Notes under the pieces: generated by a model
What the model was told of the DNA's origin: nothing
Databases searched by the model: none
What the model saw: only the letters and a program-made list of their open reading frames with translations
Source: Woeseiaceae bacterium
GTDB taxonomy: Bacteria > Pseudomonadota > Gammaproteobacteria > Steroidobacterales > Woeseiaceae
Direction: 5' to 3'
Assembly: GCA_013001045.1 (NCBI GenBank)
Contig: JABDNG010000036.1
Coordinates: 17,526 to 81,525, forward strand
DNA: 64,000 bases
Made by a program: the position numbers and the translations under genes
In this document: piece after piece, positions 52,958 through 62,577 of the stretch
Numbering within the stretch: position 1 is the first letter of the stretch
Layout of the letters: every line of letters begins with the position of its first letter

Positions 52958-53767
52958 TTACCAGTTCAGAGCCGTGATTTCCCCATCAGTATTCCAGCCA
53001 TCCCTGTCAGCTATCCGACGCAACCTGTCGACACGATCGCCAGGCTGCGGGTGCGTCGAGAGATACGTGAGGATCTCGCGCACGTTTGCGCTGTCTTCAT
53101 CCCAGCGTTCAAACAGCCGCGCGGCCTCGTTGACATGGCCGTACTGCGAATGCACGATCGCGAGTCCGAATTCGTCGGCCCTCGATTCCTGCTCGCGACT
53201 GAAACCACGCAGCGTGATGTCGGTGGCCTTGATGCCAATTCCCGCCACGTCGTTGCCCGTGACGACGGCGAAGAATAACGACAATACGATGCCGCGGCCA
53301 AGTGCGCGCAGGTGATCTCTGTTCCTGAAGTGACCGAGTTCATGGCCAAGTACGAATGCGAGCTCATTCTCCGATTCAACCTGGTCGAGCAGACCCTGCG
53401 TGACGATGATAAGTCCGCCAGGCAATGCCATGGCATTCGACAGCTCGGAATCATCGATTTCGACACGAAACTCGTACGGCGACTCAGCCCAGTGACTCGC
53501 GAGCCGATCCACTAGCAACTGCGTCTGCAACAAACGCTCGTCCGCTGGTGAAACCGTCACGAGGTCGTCCGGCATCCAGTCCGAAAACAGCCTCGCCTCG
53601 GTCTCTGCCGGCACAAAGTACAATGCGACCTCGATAATGAATACCAACGCCAGCGCAATCACAATGAATATTGCCGTAAGGCCGACGATCAAGGTGCCCG
53701 CTTCCATCAGCGGATGAACATCGCTGACGTTGATGCCGTCCCGTGGTTTTTTCGGGATGAATTTCAC
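52958..53767 (-). CDS. M48-family metallopeptidase
   Basis: FVLGHELGHFRNRDHLRAL zinc site, EQESRADEFGLAIV, LSTHPQPGDRVDRL. Confidence 0.92.
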   Translation of the reverse strand: MKFIPKKPRDGINVSDVHPLMEAGTLIVGLTAIFIVIALALVFIIEVALYFVPAETEARLFSDWMPDDLVTVSPADERLLQTQLLVDRLASHWAESPYEFRVEIDDSELSNAMALPGGLIIVTQGLLDQVESENELAFVLGHELGHFRNRDHLRALGRGIVLSLFFAVVTGNDVAGIGIKATDITLRGFSREQESRADEFGLAIVHSQYGHVNEAARLFERWDEDSANVREILTYLSTHPQPGDRVDRLRRIADRDGWNTDGEITALNW

Positions 53768-53774
53768 TGCATCG

Positions 53775-54269
53775 TCAACCGAAGCGGCTCTTCAGTTTGA
53801 CCGCTGTGCCGAAAGCCAGCATCTCAACGCCGGCGGTGCCCTTGCCATCCCGTCTCGCGTTCGCGAGGCGCGACGTCTCCAGGCGTACGTTGAAGATGGC
53901 GTCGAAGCCCTGTTCGCGCGCCGACTCCGTCATGCGCAGCAACGCTTCGCGCCGGGCCCTCTCGAGCAGCGGCTCATAAGTCTTGATACGGCCGCCAACC
54001 AGGCCACGCAATCCGGCTATGACGCGCTTGAAATAATCAAGGGATATGACAATGCTGCCGGTCACCATATCGGACGTTGTCGCATTCCAATCGTCGGGCA
54101 TCGTGTCGAATGACACCACGGGGAAGCCGTGCAGGTCATCCTCACGTTTACGAATATTCCTGAAGTGCCTGTTCTCGAGATAACTGCCGATAAAATACGC
54201 AACCAGAATTATGACCAGTGGCAGTCCATAATTGAAAAGCATGCTCACTTTTTGGACCGAGTCTTCCAT
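53775..54269 (-). CDS. YbjQ/DUF74-family protein with N-terminal membrane anchor
   Basis: N-terminal hydrophobic segment GLPLVIILVAYFIGSYLE, then DMVTGSIVISLDYFKRVIAGLRGLVGGRIKTYEPLLERARREAL YbjQ-like core. Confidence 0.78.
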   Translation of the reverse strand: MEDSVQKVSMLFNYGLPLVIILVAYFIGSYLENRHFRNIRKREDDLHGFPVVSFDTMPDDWNATTSDMVTGSIVISLDYFKRVIAGLRGLVGGRIKTYEPLLERARREALLRMTESAREQGFDAIFNVRLETSRLANARRDGKGTAGVEMLAFGTAVKLKSRFG

Positions 54270-54270
54270 G

Positions 54271-54606
54271 TCACGCGACCCGAACCGCAGTGCCATAAGC
54301 AAACAACTCGGCAGCACCCTGGGAAATAGAGCTCGTTGCAAACCGCACATTGACCACCGCGTTAGCGCCCATCGATTTCGCCTGTTCGATCATGCGATCG
54401 GTTGCCTCCTTGCGAGAGTCCTGTAGCAGCTCTGTATATCCTTTGAGCTCGCCACCCACGATGTTCTTAAGACCGGCCATGATGTCACGGCCAACGTGTT
54501 TGGCGCGCACAGTATTTCCTGTGACCACACCGTAGAACTCGACGATGTTTCGGCCGGGAATACTCTCGGTGTTACTGATGACTATTGCGTTGTTCGTGAC
54601 GTCCAT
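54271..54606 (-). CDS. YbjQ family (DUF74, heavy-metal-binding-domain-like) protein
   Basis: GVVTGNTVRAKHVGRDIMAGLKNIVGGELKGYTELLQDSRKEATDRMIEQAKSMGANAVVNVRFATS. Confidence 0.9.
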   Translation of the reverse strand: MDVTNNAIVISNTESIPGRNIVEFYGVVTGNTVRAKHVGRDIMAGLKNIVGGELKGYTELLQDSRKEATDRMIEQAKSMGANAVVNVRFATSSISQGAAELFAYGTAVRVA

Positions 54607-54725
54607 GGATGCTCCTCACCTGGGCTTACGCGAAATACTTGCGAACAATACTATCATCGCCAGACATCCGCGATCGTATGCACTAGGATGGCGTCGAACA
54701 TCGCTGCGACACAGGAACACGCGCA

Positions 54726-55478
54726 TTGGATATCAGCTCTATCAGTCTCTGGCTGCTCGCCCTCGTTCTCGCGGCGATTTCGCTCGGCTCATTCATTAAA
54801 GGCATTACCGGCATGGGGCTTCCCTTGCTTGCCGTACCCGCCATCGCGAGCTTCACATCGGTTGAAGAAGCCGTGATCCTCATGATCATTCCGACGTTCG
54901 GCTCAAATCTCTGGCTCGTAGTTACTCATCGACGTTTTGCGAATCTTCTGTCCCAGCACTTGCCATTCCTTGTGGCCGGCTTCATCGGCGGCGGACTCGG
55001 TACGTTCGTGCTCGTCGCCGTTGATGACCGATGGCTCAAGTTAACGCTTGCCGTTTGGCTGGCTGTTTATCTGCTCCAGTACATTTTCGGCAATTTTCTA
55101 CGGTCGTTTTTCCAGGCGCGCGGCGCAATGGCGGGTGCCGCCGGAATGCTGGCGGGCACGATCCAGGGCGCCACAGGAATCTCGGCGCATATCGTCGCGC
55201 CGTACTTTCACGGCCGAAACGTGGCGCCCGAAGCCTATGCGTTTCTGATCGCCAGCGCATTCCTGACGTTCTCATGCGCGCAAATAGTGACTGCCGTCAG
55301 CACCGAGCTATTCACGCCGGAGCGATTTGCGATAGGAATGGTGGCGCTGATCCCGACGCTCGTGTTCATACAGATCGGCATCGGTCTCGCAGGGAAACTC
55401 TCGGCGGCCCTGTTTCAGAAGATTTTGCTGGTGATCTTCATTCTGATGGAGATCAAATTGATCTCGGACGTTATTTGA
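54726..55478 (+). CDS. TauE/SafE-family sulfite exporter-like permease
   Basis: 250 aa multi-TM; SFIKGITGMGLPLLAVPAIASF, AGMLAGTIQGATGISAHIVAPYF. Confidence 0.85.
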   Translation: MDISSISLWLLALVLAAISLGSFIKGITGMGLPLLAVPAIASFTSVEEAVILMIIPTFGSNLWLVVTHRRFANLLSQHLPFLVAGFIGGGLGTFVLVAVDDRWLKLTLAVWLAVYLLQYIFGNFLRSFFQARGAMAGAAGMLAGTIQGATGISAHIVAPYFHGRNVAPEAYAFLIASAFLTFSCAQIVTAVSTELFTPERFAIGMVALIPTLVFIQIGIGLAGKLSAALFQKILLVIFILMEIKLISDVI

Positions 55479-55581
55479 CGGCCCGCCCTCTTCGTCAGGG
55501 GCGCGGCCGAAACCACTGCCGAGGGCAAATGTTATGCTATGCACCATGCAGCCACGCTTACGCTTTCTCTGAGGATAAGTC

Positions 55582-56040
55582 ATGCAACTAACGATCAACG
55601 GTGTTGACCATGAGGTGAACGTAGAGCCCGACATGCCATTGCTCTGGGTACTCCGCGACGAACTGGGCATAACAGGATCGAAATTCGCTTGCGGCATTGC
55701 GCGGTGCGGTGCCTGTACAGTTCACATCGACGGCCGTGCAGTTCGATCCTGTGTGCTTCCCGTGAGCGCGGTGAGCGGCGAAGTCACGACCATCGAGGGA
55801 CTCGGTAACCCGGACACGATGCACGCGGTGCAAGAAGCCTGGGTCGAGCACCAGGTAGCACAATGCGGCTATTGCCAGTCCGGGCAGATTATGTCCGCGG
55901 CAGCTTTGCTGACTCAAAATCCGGATCCGACGGACGATGATATCGACGCGGCGATGTCCGGGAATCTCTGCCGCTGTGGTGCCTATCCGAGAATTCGAAC
56001 CGCCATCAAGGCGGCCGCCGACAAACTTGGGGGGGCTTGA
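55582..56040 (+). CDS. (2Fe-2S)-binding subunit of xanthine dehydrogenase-family molybdenum hydroxylase (IorA-like)
   Basis: [18 protein letters not shown] and [16 protein letters not shown]...[14 protein letters not shown] two 2Fe-2S clusters. Confidence 0.93.
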   Translation: MQLTINGVDHEVNVEPDMPLLWVLRDELGITGSKFACGIARCGACTVHIDGRAVRSCVLPVSAVSGEVTTIEGLGNPDTMHAVQEAWVEHQVAQCGYCQSGQIMSAAALLTQNPDPTDDDIDAAMSGNLCRCGAYPRIRTAIKAAADKLGGA

Positions 56041-56043
56041 GTC

Positions 56044-58284
56044 ATGGGTCGCTTGAAGACAATCACGCGCCGCACGTTCGTGATCGGATCCGTGGCTGTA
56101 GCGGGCGGCGTTGCTATCGGTTATTGGAAATACAAGACACCTTACGATAACCCGCTGCTTGCCGAACTCGAAAAAGGCGCCGCGGCGCTGACGCCCTACG
56201 TGCAAATCGATCAAAAAGGTATAACCATTATCGCGCCGAGGGCCGAAATGGGCCAGGGCGTGCACACGACGCTTGCCGCATTGGTCGCGGAAGAACTCGA
56301 TGTTTCCCTGGACGACGTCCAGGTCGAGCACGGGCCGGCATCAAAAGCTTATTACAATGCCGCGGTACTCGAAGAGGGGGTGCCATTCGCACAGACCGAC
56401 TACAGCAGGATGGCGGAAAATGTTCGGGCGTTGACAAAAGTGCCCGCAAAGTTTCTTGGTCTGCAAGTCACCGGCGGCTCGTCATCGATCCCGGATGGCT
56501 TCGTCAAGATGCGCACGGCCGGTGCTGCGGCTCGTCATATACTGCTGCAGGCCGCTGCCGATCGCCTGAATGCCGACCTCGCGACGCTCGAGACGGACAA
56601 CGGCGCGGTCGTGGCCGCGGATGGTACTCGTATTCCTTACACCGAACTCGCCGTCGCGGCGGCGACGATCGATCCGCCCCGGGATCCTGAGCTAAAACCT
56701 GAGTCGCAGTGGAAACTGCTCGGCAAATCCTTGCCCCGCGTTGACCTGGTCGCTAAGTCGACCGGCACTGCGGAGTACGCAATCGACGTACGCCTGCCCG
56801 GCATGTTGTTCGCGACCATCAAGAAGAATCCTCGCCTGGGCGGCAGAATGATTGGCTACGACGCGACGAAAGCGGAATCGATGCCGGGTGTGAAAAAAAT
56901 TATCGCGTTTAGCGACGGCGTAGCCGTTGTTGCGACAAACTCCTGGTATGCAATCAAGGCAGCAAATTCGATTACCTTCGATTGGGGGGATGCGCCGTAT
57001 CCGGCGACGACCGAAGAAATGATGGAAAAGATCTTGGCGTCATTCTCGGATGATTTTGAGGACAGCCAGTTTCGCGATGACGGCGACGTCGAGAAAGCCT
57101 TGATTGAAGCTGACGTAGTGGAAACGGAATATCGAGTGCCGTTTCTCGCGCACGCAACCATGGAGCCGATGAATGCAACGGCGCAATTGACAGGCGGTCG
57201 TCTCGATGTTTGGGCCGGCAACCAGTTGCCGACCCAGGTCACGAAAGAAGGCGTGGCCATCACGGGCCTGGACGAAGAAAACGTACATGTGCACACACCC
57301 TTTATGGGCGGCGGTTTCGGGCGCCGAGCCGAAATGGATTTCATCAAGCAAGCGATCGAAGTCGCCAAGGCGATGGAAGGCACACCGGTCAAGTTGACAT
57401 GGACACGTGAAGAAGACATGACGCACGACCAGTATCGTCCGGCCGCAGTAGCGCGTTTTCGAGGTGCCGTCGTCGACGGTTTACCCTCGGCATTTGACTT
57501 GAAGCTGGCAACATTGTCGGTGATTGCGTCGCAGATGGGCCGTATCGGTATTCCTGCCGCAGGCCCGGATATTTCAATCGTGCAATCTGCCTGGGACCAG
57601 CCGTATTCGATACCGAACTACCGCGTGACCGGGTATCGAACTCCCGCGATGATCCCGGTGACGTCGTGGCGTTCAGTGGGCGCCTCTCAAAACGGCTTCT
57701 TTCACGAGAGCATCGTCGATGAGCTGGCGCAGGCTGCGCGACGCGATCCGCTGGAGATGCGGTTGGAATTAATGACGCATGAGCCGAGCCGCAATGTGCT
57801 CGAAGCCGTTGCAGAGATGTCGGGCTGGGGCAACCCTTTGCCGGATGGGCACGGCCGCGGGGTCGCATTCGTTCTGTCATTCGGTGTTCCCGTCGCGGAA
57901 GTCATCGAAGTTGCGGATACCGCCAAGGGCATCAAGATCGTCAATGCGTGGGCTGCCGTGGACGTCGGCACGGCACTCGATCCCAGGAATATCGAGGCGC
58001 AGGTGCAGTCCGGTATCAACTTCGGCCTCGCCGCAGCTATCATGGGCGAGATCACGGTCGATGACGGTAAGGTCCGGCAATCCAATTTTCACAATTACGA
58101 TTCGATTCGAATCAACCAGGCGCCGCCAATCGTTGTTAAGGTTCTGGAGAACGGCGACAAGATTCGCGGAATCGGCGAGCCTGGTCTGCCGCCGGCAGCG
58201 CCGGCACTGGCCAACGCCATCTTTGCAGCGACCGGTCAGCGTATCCGCGAGTTGCCGCTGAACAAACACATCAAGTTTGCGTAG
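56044..58284 (+). CDS. Xanthine dehydrogenase-family molybdopterin-binding subunit (IorB-like)
   Basis: N-terminal Tat-like RRTFVIGSVAVAGG; EMGQGVHTTLAALVAEELDV; FMGGGFGRRAEMDF; GEPGLPPAAPALANAI. Confidence 0.92.
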   Translation: MGRLKTITRRTFVIGSVAVAGGVAIGYWKYKTPYDNPLLAELEKGAAALTPYVQIDQKGITIIAPRAEMGQGVHTTLAALVAEELDVSLDDVQVEHGPASKAYYNAAVLEEGVPFAQTDYSRMAENVRALTKVPAKFLGLQVTGGSSSIPDGFVKMRTAGAAARHILLQAAADRLNADLATLETDNGAVVAADGTRIPYTELAVAAATIDPPRDPELKPESQWKLLGKSLPRVDLVAKSTGTAEYAIDVRLPGMLFATIKKNPRLGGRMIGYDATKAESMPGVKKIIAFSDGVAVVATNSWYAIKAANSITFDWGDAPYPATTEEMMEKILASFSDDFEDSQFRDDGDVEKALIEADVVETEYRVPFLAHATMEPMNATAQLTGGRLDVWAGNQLPTQVTKEGVAITGLDEENVHVHTPFMGGGFGRRAEMDFIKQAIEVAKAMEGTPVKLTWTREEDMTHDQYRPAAVARFRGAVVDGLPSAFDLKLATLSVIASQMGRIGIPAAGPDISIVQSAWDQPYSIPNYRVTGYRTPAMIPVTSWRSVGASQNGFFHESIVDELAQAARRDPLEMRLELMTHEPSRNVLEAVAEMSGWGNPLPDGHGRGVAFVLSFGVPVAEVIEVADTAKGIKIVNAWAAVDVGTALDPRNIEAQVQSGINFGLAAAIMGEITVDDGKVRQSNFHNYDSIRINQAPPIVVKVLENGDKIRGIGEPGLPPAAPALANAIFAATGQRIRELPLNKHIKFA

Positions 58285-58595
58285 CGCTGGCCAGCGGCTC
58301 CATTCGTGCCGCAGCGGCTGAATTTCGTCAATTCGGCGGAAAATGGCTGTTTTTGGTCGCTTTGTTGCGGAAATTCGGGCCCATGTCGCTGAAAAACCAC
58401 CGGATATCCTTTGACTTGGGCCCCTTGGACGATATACTTCGGCCAGCTAGATTGATCGGCTGATATTTGTGTTTTCCATTTCGAAGTTCCGTAGGTTCAT
58501 CTCGACCTGTTTTTCATAAGTACCAAGCATCACTTCTTGCGACCCGGCCTTCCATACGAAGGCCAATATTACTTTTGATTAAATAGGAAATTATT

Positions 58596-58802
58596 ATGTC
58601 GACGACTACCGGAACCGTAAAATGGTTTAACGAAGCTAAAGGCTTTGGCTTCATCGAGCAGGAATCAGGTCCTGATGTATTTGCTCATTTCAGCAACATC
58701 CAGGGCGATGGATTCAAGACGCTGGCTGAAGGCCAGAAGGTTGAGTTCACAGTGACGCAGGGCCAGAAAGGTCCGCAGGCTGAGAACATCGTACCGCTCT
58801 AA
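58596..58802 (+). CDS. Cold-shock protein, CspA family
   Basis: 68 aa; [47 protein letters not shown]. Confidence 0.97.
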   Translation: MSTTTGTVKWFNEAKGFGFIEQESGPDVFAHFSNIQGDGFKTLAEGQKVEFTVTQGQKGPQAENIVPL

Positions 58803-59161
58803 GCTCTAAACGGTTTGGAAACAGAGGGCGAGACCTTACGGGTCTCGCCCTTTTTTTTGCCCGTCGAAGCGGCCTGGCCCGCTTGTTCGAGATGGGTGGG
58901 TTCCTGTTTCGACAAATGCACGTAAGTTTGCCAACGCCGATTGACCGTTTCCTGCGCCATTTGCATCATGCGCTCGGCTTCTTCCGGGTTGGTCTTGAGC
59001 AGCACTTTGTATCGGTTTTCGTTGTAGGCGTATTCCCTGAGCGGAATAGTCGGCCGCGTTGAATCGAGCACGAATGGCTTGTGACCTGCGGCGCGCAGAG
59101 CCCCCGTACCTCGAGCGCGGCGCGTCAGATCGGTGCGTTTTGTCAGGTCATTGGTAGTCAT
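58799..59161 (-). CDS. Short ORF resembling only the C-terminal end of pyruvate:flavodoxin (ferredoxin) oxidoreductase; possible gene remnant
   Basis: [60 protein letters not shown] resembles the NifJ-type C-terminal segment; no upstream NifJ coding present. Confidence 0.55.
   Translation of the reverse strand: MTTNDLTKRTDLTRRARGTGALRAAGHKPFVLDSTRPTIPLREYAYNENRYKVLLKTNPEEAERMMQMAQETVNRRWQTYVHLSKQEPTHLEQAGQAASTGKKKGETRKVSPSVSKPFRA
58826..58858 (+). terminator. Intrinsic terminator after the csp gene
   Basis: Perfect 10-bp stem GGGCGAGACC/GGTCTCGCCC, loop TTACG, followed by eight Ts. Confidence 0.9.
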
Positions 59162-59282
59162 AATCTGATGTCAATCATAGGTACGGCGTATCGCATTCAC
59201 ATCAGTGGTATTGCTGATGTTACCGCGGCTCGCAGTAGATTTACGTATCGCGCGTGCCGGGCATGCTGGCTACAGTCACAAA

Positions 59283-60653
59283 ATGAAAACCGTTATCGAG
59301 CCTTTCCGCATCAAGACAGTTGAACCCATCAAGTTCACTCACCGGGTGGAGCGCAAAACGCTGATCCGGGAAGCCCATTACAACCCGTTTCTGCTGCGCG
59401 CTGAGGACGTTATCATCGATTTGCTGACGGATTCCGGTACCAGTGCCATGTCGTCGGAAGCCTGGGGCGCCATGATGCGCGGCGACGAGTCCTACGCGGG
59501 TGCTCGCAGCTGGTATCGGTTTCGCGACACGGTCAAAGATATCTTTGGTTTTGAGCAGGTCATTCCCACACACCAGGGACGCGCCGCCGAACACATCCTG
59601 TTCAGCGTGATGGTCAGACCAGGCTCCATCGTTCCGAATAACACGCACTTCGACACGACCCGGGCGAATGTCGAATTCGTTGGCGGTACGCCGGTAGATC
59701 TTGTCTGTGCCGAAGCCGATGACCTCGATTCTGACCACCCGTTCAAAGGCAACATGGACACCGCAGCGCTGGAGAAACTGGTTGCCGATATAGGCCCAGA
59801 TAACATTCCCGTCATCATGGTAACGGTGACCAATAATTCTGGAGGCGGCCAGCCCGTTTCAATGGCCAACGTGCGCGAGATCAGCCGCATCGCCCGGGCT
59901 GCCAGTATTCCTTTTTATATAGACGCCTGCCGCTTTGCCGAGAACTCGCACTTCATCAAGCAACGCGAGCCTGGCTACGAAAACACTCCCACCATCGACA
60001 TCGCCCGCGAGATGTTCAGCTATGCCGATGGCTGCACCATGTCCGCCAAGAAAGATGCGTTCGGCAATATTGGCGGTTTCCTGTGCACGAACGACGCGGA
60101 GCTGGCGCAACAGGAGCGCAACATACTGATCCTCACCGAGGGTTTTCCTACGTATGGCGGCTTGGCCGGACGCGATCTCGAAGCCATCGCCGTTGGGCTG
60201 AGAGAGATACTCGACGAGCACTACCTGGACTACCGCCTGTTTTCGAACGCGTATGTCGTCAACCATTTGCGTGAAGCCAGCATTCCGGTGATGGCGCCAG
60301 CCGGCGGACATGCCGTGTACCTCGACGCGCGGCGCTTCCTGCCGCATATCGAGCCACTGCAGTTTCCGGGTCAGGCATTGGCCGTGGAGCTGTATATCGA
60401 GGCTGGCATTCGTGCCGTCGAGATCGGGACCGTGATGTTCGGTGCCGACCCCAAGACGGGCGAGGAACACCCCGCCCGGCTCGACTTGCTGCGCCTCGCG
60501 ATTCCGCGACGCGTCTATACACAAAGTCACATGGACTACGTGCTCGAAGCCATCGGCCTGGTTTGGGAGAGGCGAGAATCCATTCGCGGCATGAAGATCG
60601 TGCGAGCGCCAAAGTACCTGCGGCATTTCACGGCCGAATTCGACTGGGTCTGA
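59283..60653 (+). CDS. tnaA: Tryptophanase-type beta-eliminating lyase (start at MKTVIEPFRIKTVEP)
   Basis: DLLTDSGTSAMSSEAWGAMMRGDESYAG, IPTHQGRAAEHILF, MSAKKDAFGNIGGFLC, GIRAVEIG, LRHFTAEF. Confidence 0.85.
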   Translation: MKTVIEPFRIKTVEPIKFTHRVERKTLIREAHYNPFLLRAEDVIIDLLTDSGTSAMSSEAWGAMMRGDESYAGARSWYRFRDTVKDIFGFEQVIPTHQGRAAEHILFSVMVRPGSIVPNNTHFDTTRANVEFVGGTPVDLVCAEADDLDSDHPFKGNMDTAALEKLVADIGPDNIPVIMVTVTNNSGGGQPVSMANVREISRIARAASIPFYIDACRFAENSHFIKQREPGYENTPTIDIAREMFSYADGCTMSAKKDAFGNIGGFLCTNDAELAQQERNILILTEGFPTYGGLAGRDLEAIAVGLREILDEHYLDYRLFSNAYVVNHLREASIPVMAPAGGHAVYLDARRFLPHIEPLQFPGQALAVELYIEAGIRAVEIGTVMFGADPKTGEEHPARLDLLRLAIPRRVYTQSHMDYVLEAIGLVWERRESIRGMKIVRAPKYLRHFTAEFDWV

Positions 60654-60739
60654 CGCCGATTGGCGTCTGGAGTATTCCAGGTCGACCCGCGTAAATTTCG
60701 ATGGTCTAATCGAGCGCCACGAATACCACTGGTCATCTC

Positions 60740-62563
60740 ATGATTGAAACGCCCGACAAGCCGGTCGGCCTGTTGGCCCGGAGCTTGGGTGTGTTCGGCT
60801 ATAGCAGCCGCGCCCTGGAACTCGTGTGGACGACGAGTCGACTGCTCACGATCACGCTGGCGCTATTGACGCTGATTGCCGGCGTTCTTCCGGCCGCGAT
60901 CGCTTATATCGGTCAGCTCATCGTAGACGGCGTCGTCGAGGCGAGCCGCTCAGCCGACCCCGACACACGGCGCGTGTTGTCGCTGGTCGCTCTGGAAGCG
61001 CTTGTCGTTATTGCGATGGCGGCGGCGCAGCGTGGCATTTCGGCAAGCCAGTCCCTGTTGCGCGCCCTGCTCGGCCAGCGCGTCAACGTCATGATTCTCG
61101 AAAAAGCGATGACGCTGCAGCTGACACATTTTGAAGACTCCGAGTTCTACGACAAGCTGACACAAGCACGGCGTGAAGCCTCCAGCCGGCCACTGAGCCT
61201 CGTCATCCGGACGTTCGGACTCGTTCAGAATGCTATCTCACTGACCAGCTACGCCGTACTCCTGGTCGCGTTTTCGCCGTGGGCTGTCGTCATACTTGTC
61301 GGCGCCGGATTGCCGTCGTTTTTCGCCGAGGCGAAATTCTCCGGAGATGCCTTTCGACTGTTTCGCTGGCGCTCACCCGATACCCGCATGCAGATGTACC
61401 TGGAGACGGTCATCGCGCGTGAAGACGGCGTCAAAGAAGTCAAATTGTTCCAGCTGGGACCGCGTCTATTGCAGCGTTACCGGGACATTTTCAAGAAGCT
61501 CTTCGTGGAAGACCGTCGCCTGACGCTGCGTCGTGATGGCTGGGGTTTCATTCTGGGCTTGCTGTCAACCGCCGCACTGTATGGCGCGTATGGCTGGATC
61601 GTTGTTACAACGATCGCCGGTGCCATCACGCTCGGGGCAATGACCATGTACCTGGTCCTTTTTCGACAGGGTCAATCGGCTGTCGCCGCCATTCTCACCT
61701 CGGTCAGTGGCATGTATGAGGACAATTTGTACCTGTCCAACCTCTACGACTATCTGGAGCAACCCGTGCCGGCAGGACGCGGCGCGGCGGTCCACGGTCC
61801 CGAACCGGGTCGTGGACTGGAATTCCAGAACGTTGCATTCAGCTACCCCGGCGCGAGCAAGAAGGCGCTGAACAACATCAGCCTGCAAGTGCGTCCGGGC
61901 GAAAGCCTGGCACTGGTTGGCGAAAATGGTTCCGGCAAGACGACGCTCATCAAATTGCTCACGCGATTATACGATCCGACAGAGGGGCGAATAGTGTTGG
62001 ACGGGCTCGATTTGCAGGAATGGGATGTCGAAACGCTGCGCCAGAGGATTGGTGTCATCTTTCAGGACTTCGGCCGTTACCAGTTCTCTGTCGGCGAAAA
62101 CATCGGTGCGGGCGACGTCCGCCACATCGAGAATTCGGAGCGCTGGCAGGCGGCGGCTGAGACCGGAATGGCGGCACCGTTCATCGACGACATGCCCGAC
62201 GGCTATCAAACACAGCTGGGACGCTGGTTCAAAGGCGGACGCGAGTTGTCCGGCGGACAATGGCAAAAAATCGCGCTGTCACGCGCCTTCATGCGCACCG
62301 ACGCCGACATTCTGGTCCTCGACGAACCCACGGCCGCGATGGATGCGTCTTCCGAAGCCGCGGTCTTCGATCATTTTCGAACCGCAAGCGGTGACAAGAT
62401 GACCATACTTATTTCGCATCGCTTCTCGACGGTAAGGGCCGCCGCACAGATCATAGTCATTCACGACGGTGAAATTCTGGAACGAGGAAACCACGAAAGC
62501 CTGTTGGCCGAAGATGGCCAATATGCGCATCTCTTTAAGCTGCAGGCGCGCGGTTATCAGTAG
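60740..62563 (+). CDS. ABC exporter, fused permease/ATP-binding protein
   Basis: 607 aa; N-terminal TM region, Walker A GENGSGKTTLIKLL, signature LSGGQWQKIALSRAF, Walker B ILVLDEPTAAMD. Confidence 0.92.
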   Translation: MIETPDKPVGLLARSLGVFGYSSRALELVWTTSRLLTITLALLTLIAGVLPAAIAYIGQLIVDGVVEASRSADPDTRRVLSLVALEALVVIAMAAAQRGISASQSLLRALLGQRVNVMILEKAMTLQLTHFEDSEFYDKLTQARREASSRPLSLVIRTFGLVQNAISLTSYAVLLVAFSPWAVVILVGAGLPSFFAEAKFSGDAFRLFRWRSPDTRMQMYLETVIAREDGVKEVKLFQLGPRLLQRYRDIFKKLFVEDRRLTLRRDGWGFILGLLSTAALYGAYGWIVVTTIAGAITLGAMTMYLVLFRQGQSAVAAILTSVSGMYEDNLYLSNLYDYLEQPVPAGRGAAVHGPEPGRGLEFQNVAFSYPGASKKALNNISLQVRPGESLALVGENGSGKTTLIKLLTRLYDPTEGRIVLDGLDLQEWDVETLRQRIGVIFQDFGRYQFSVGENIGAGDVRHIENSERWQAAAETGMAAPFIDDMPDGYQTQLGRWFKGGRELSGGQWQKIALSRAFMRTDADILVLDEPTAAMDASSEAAVFDHFRTASGDKMTILISHRFSTVRAAAQIIVIHDGEILERGNHESLLAEDGQYAHLFKLQARGYQ

Positions 62564-62577
62564 TTCGGCGCGATCAC

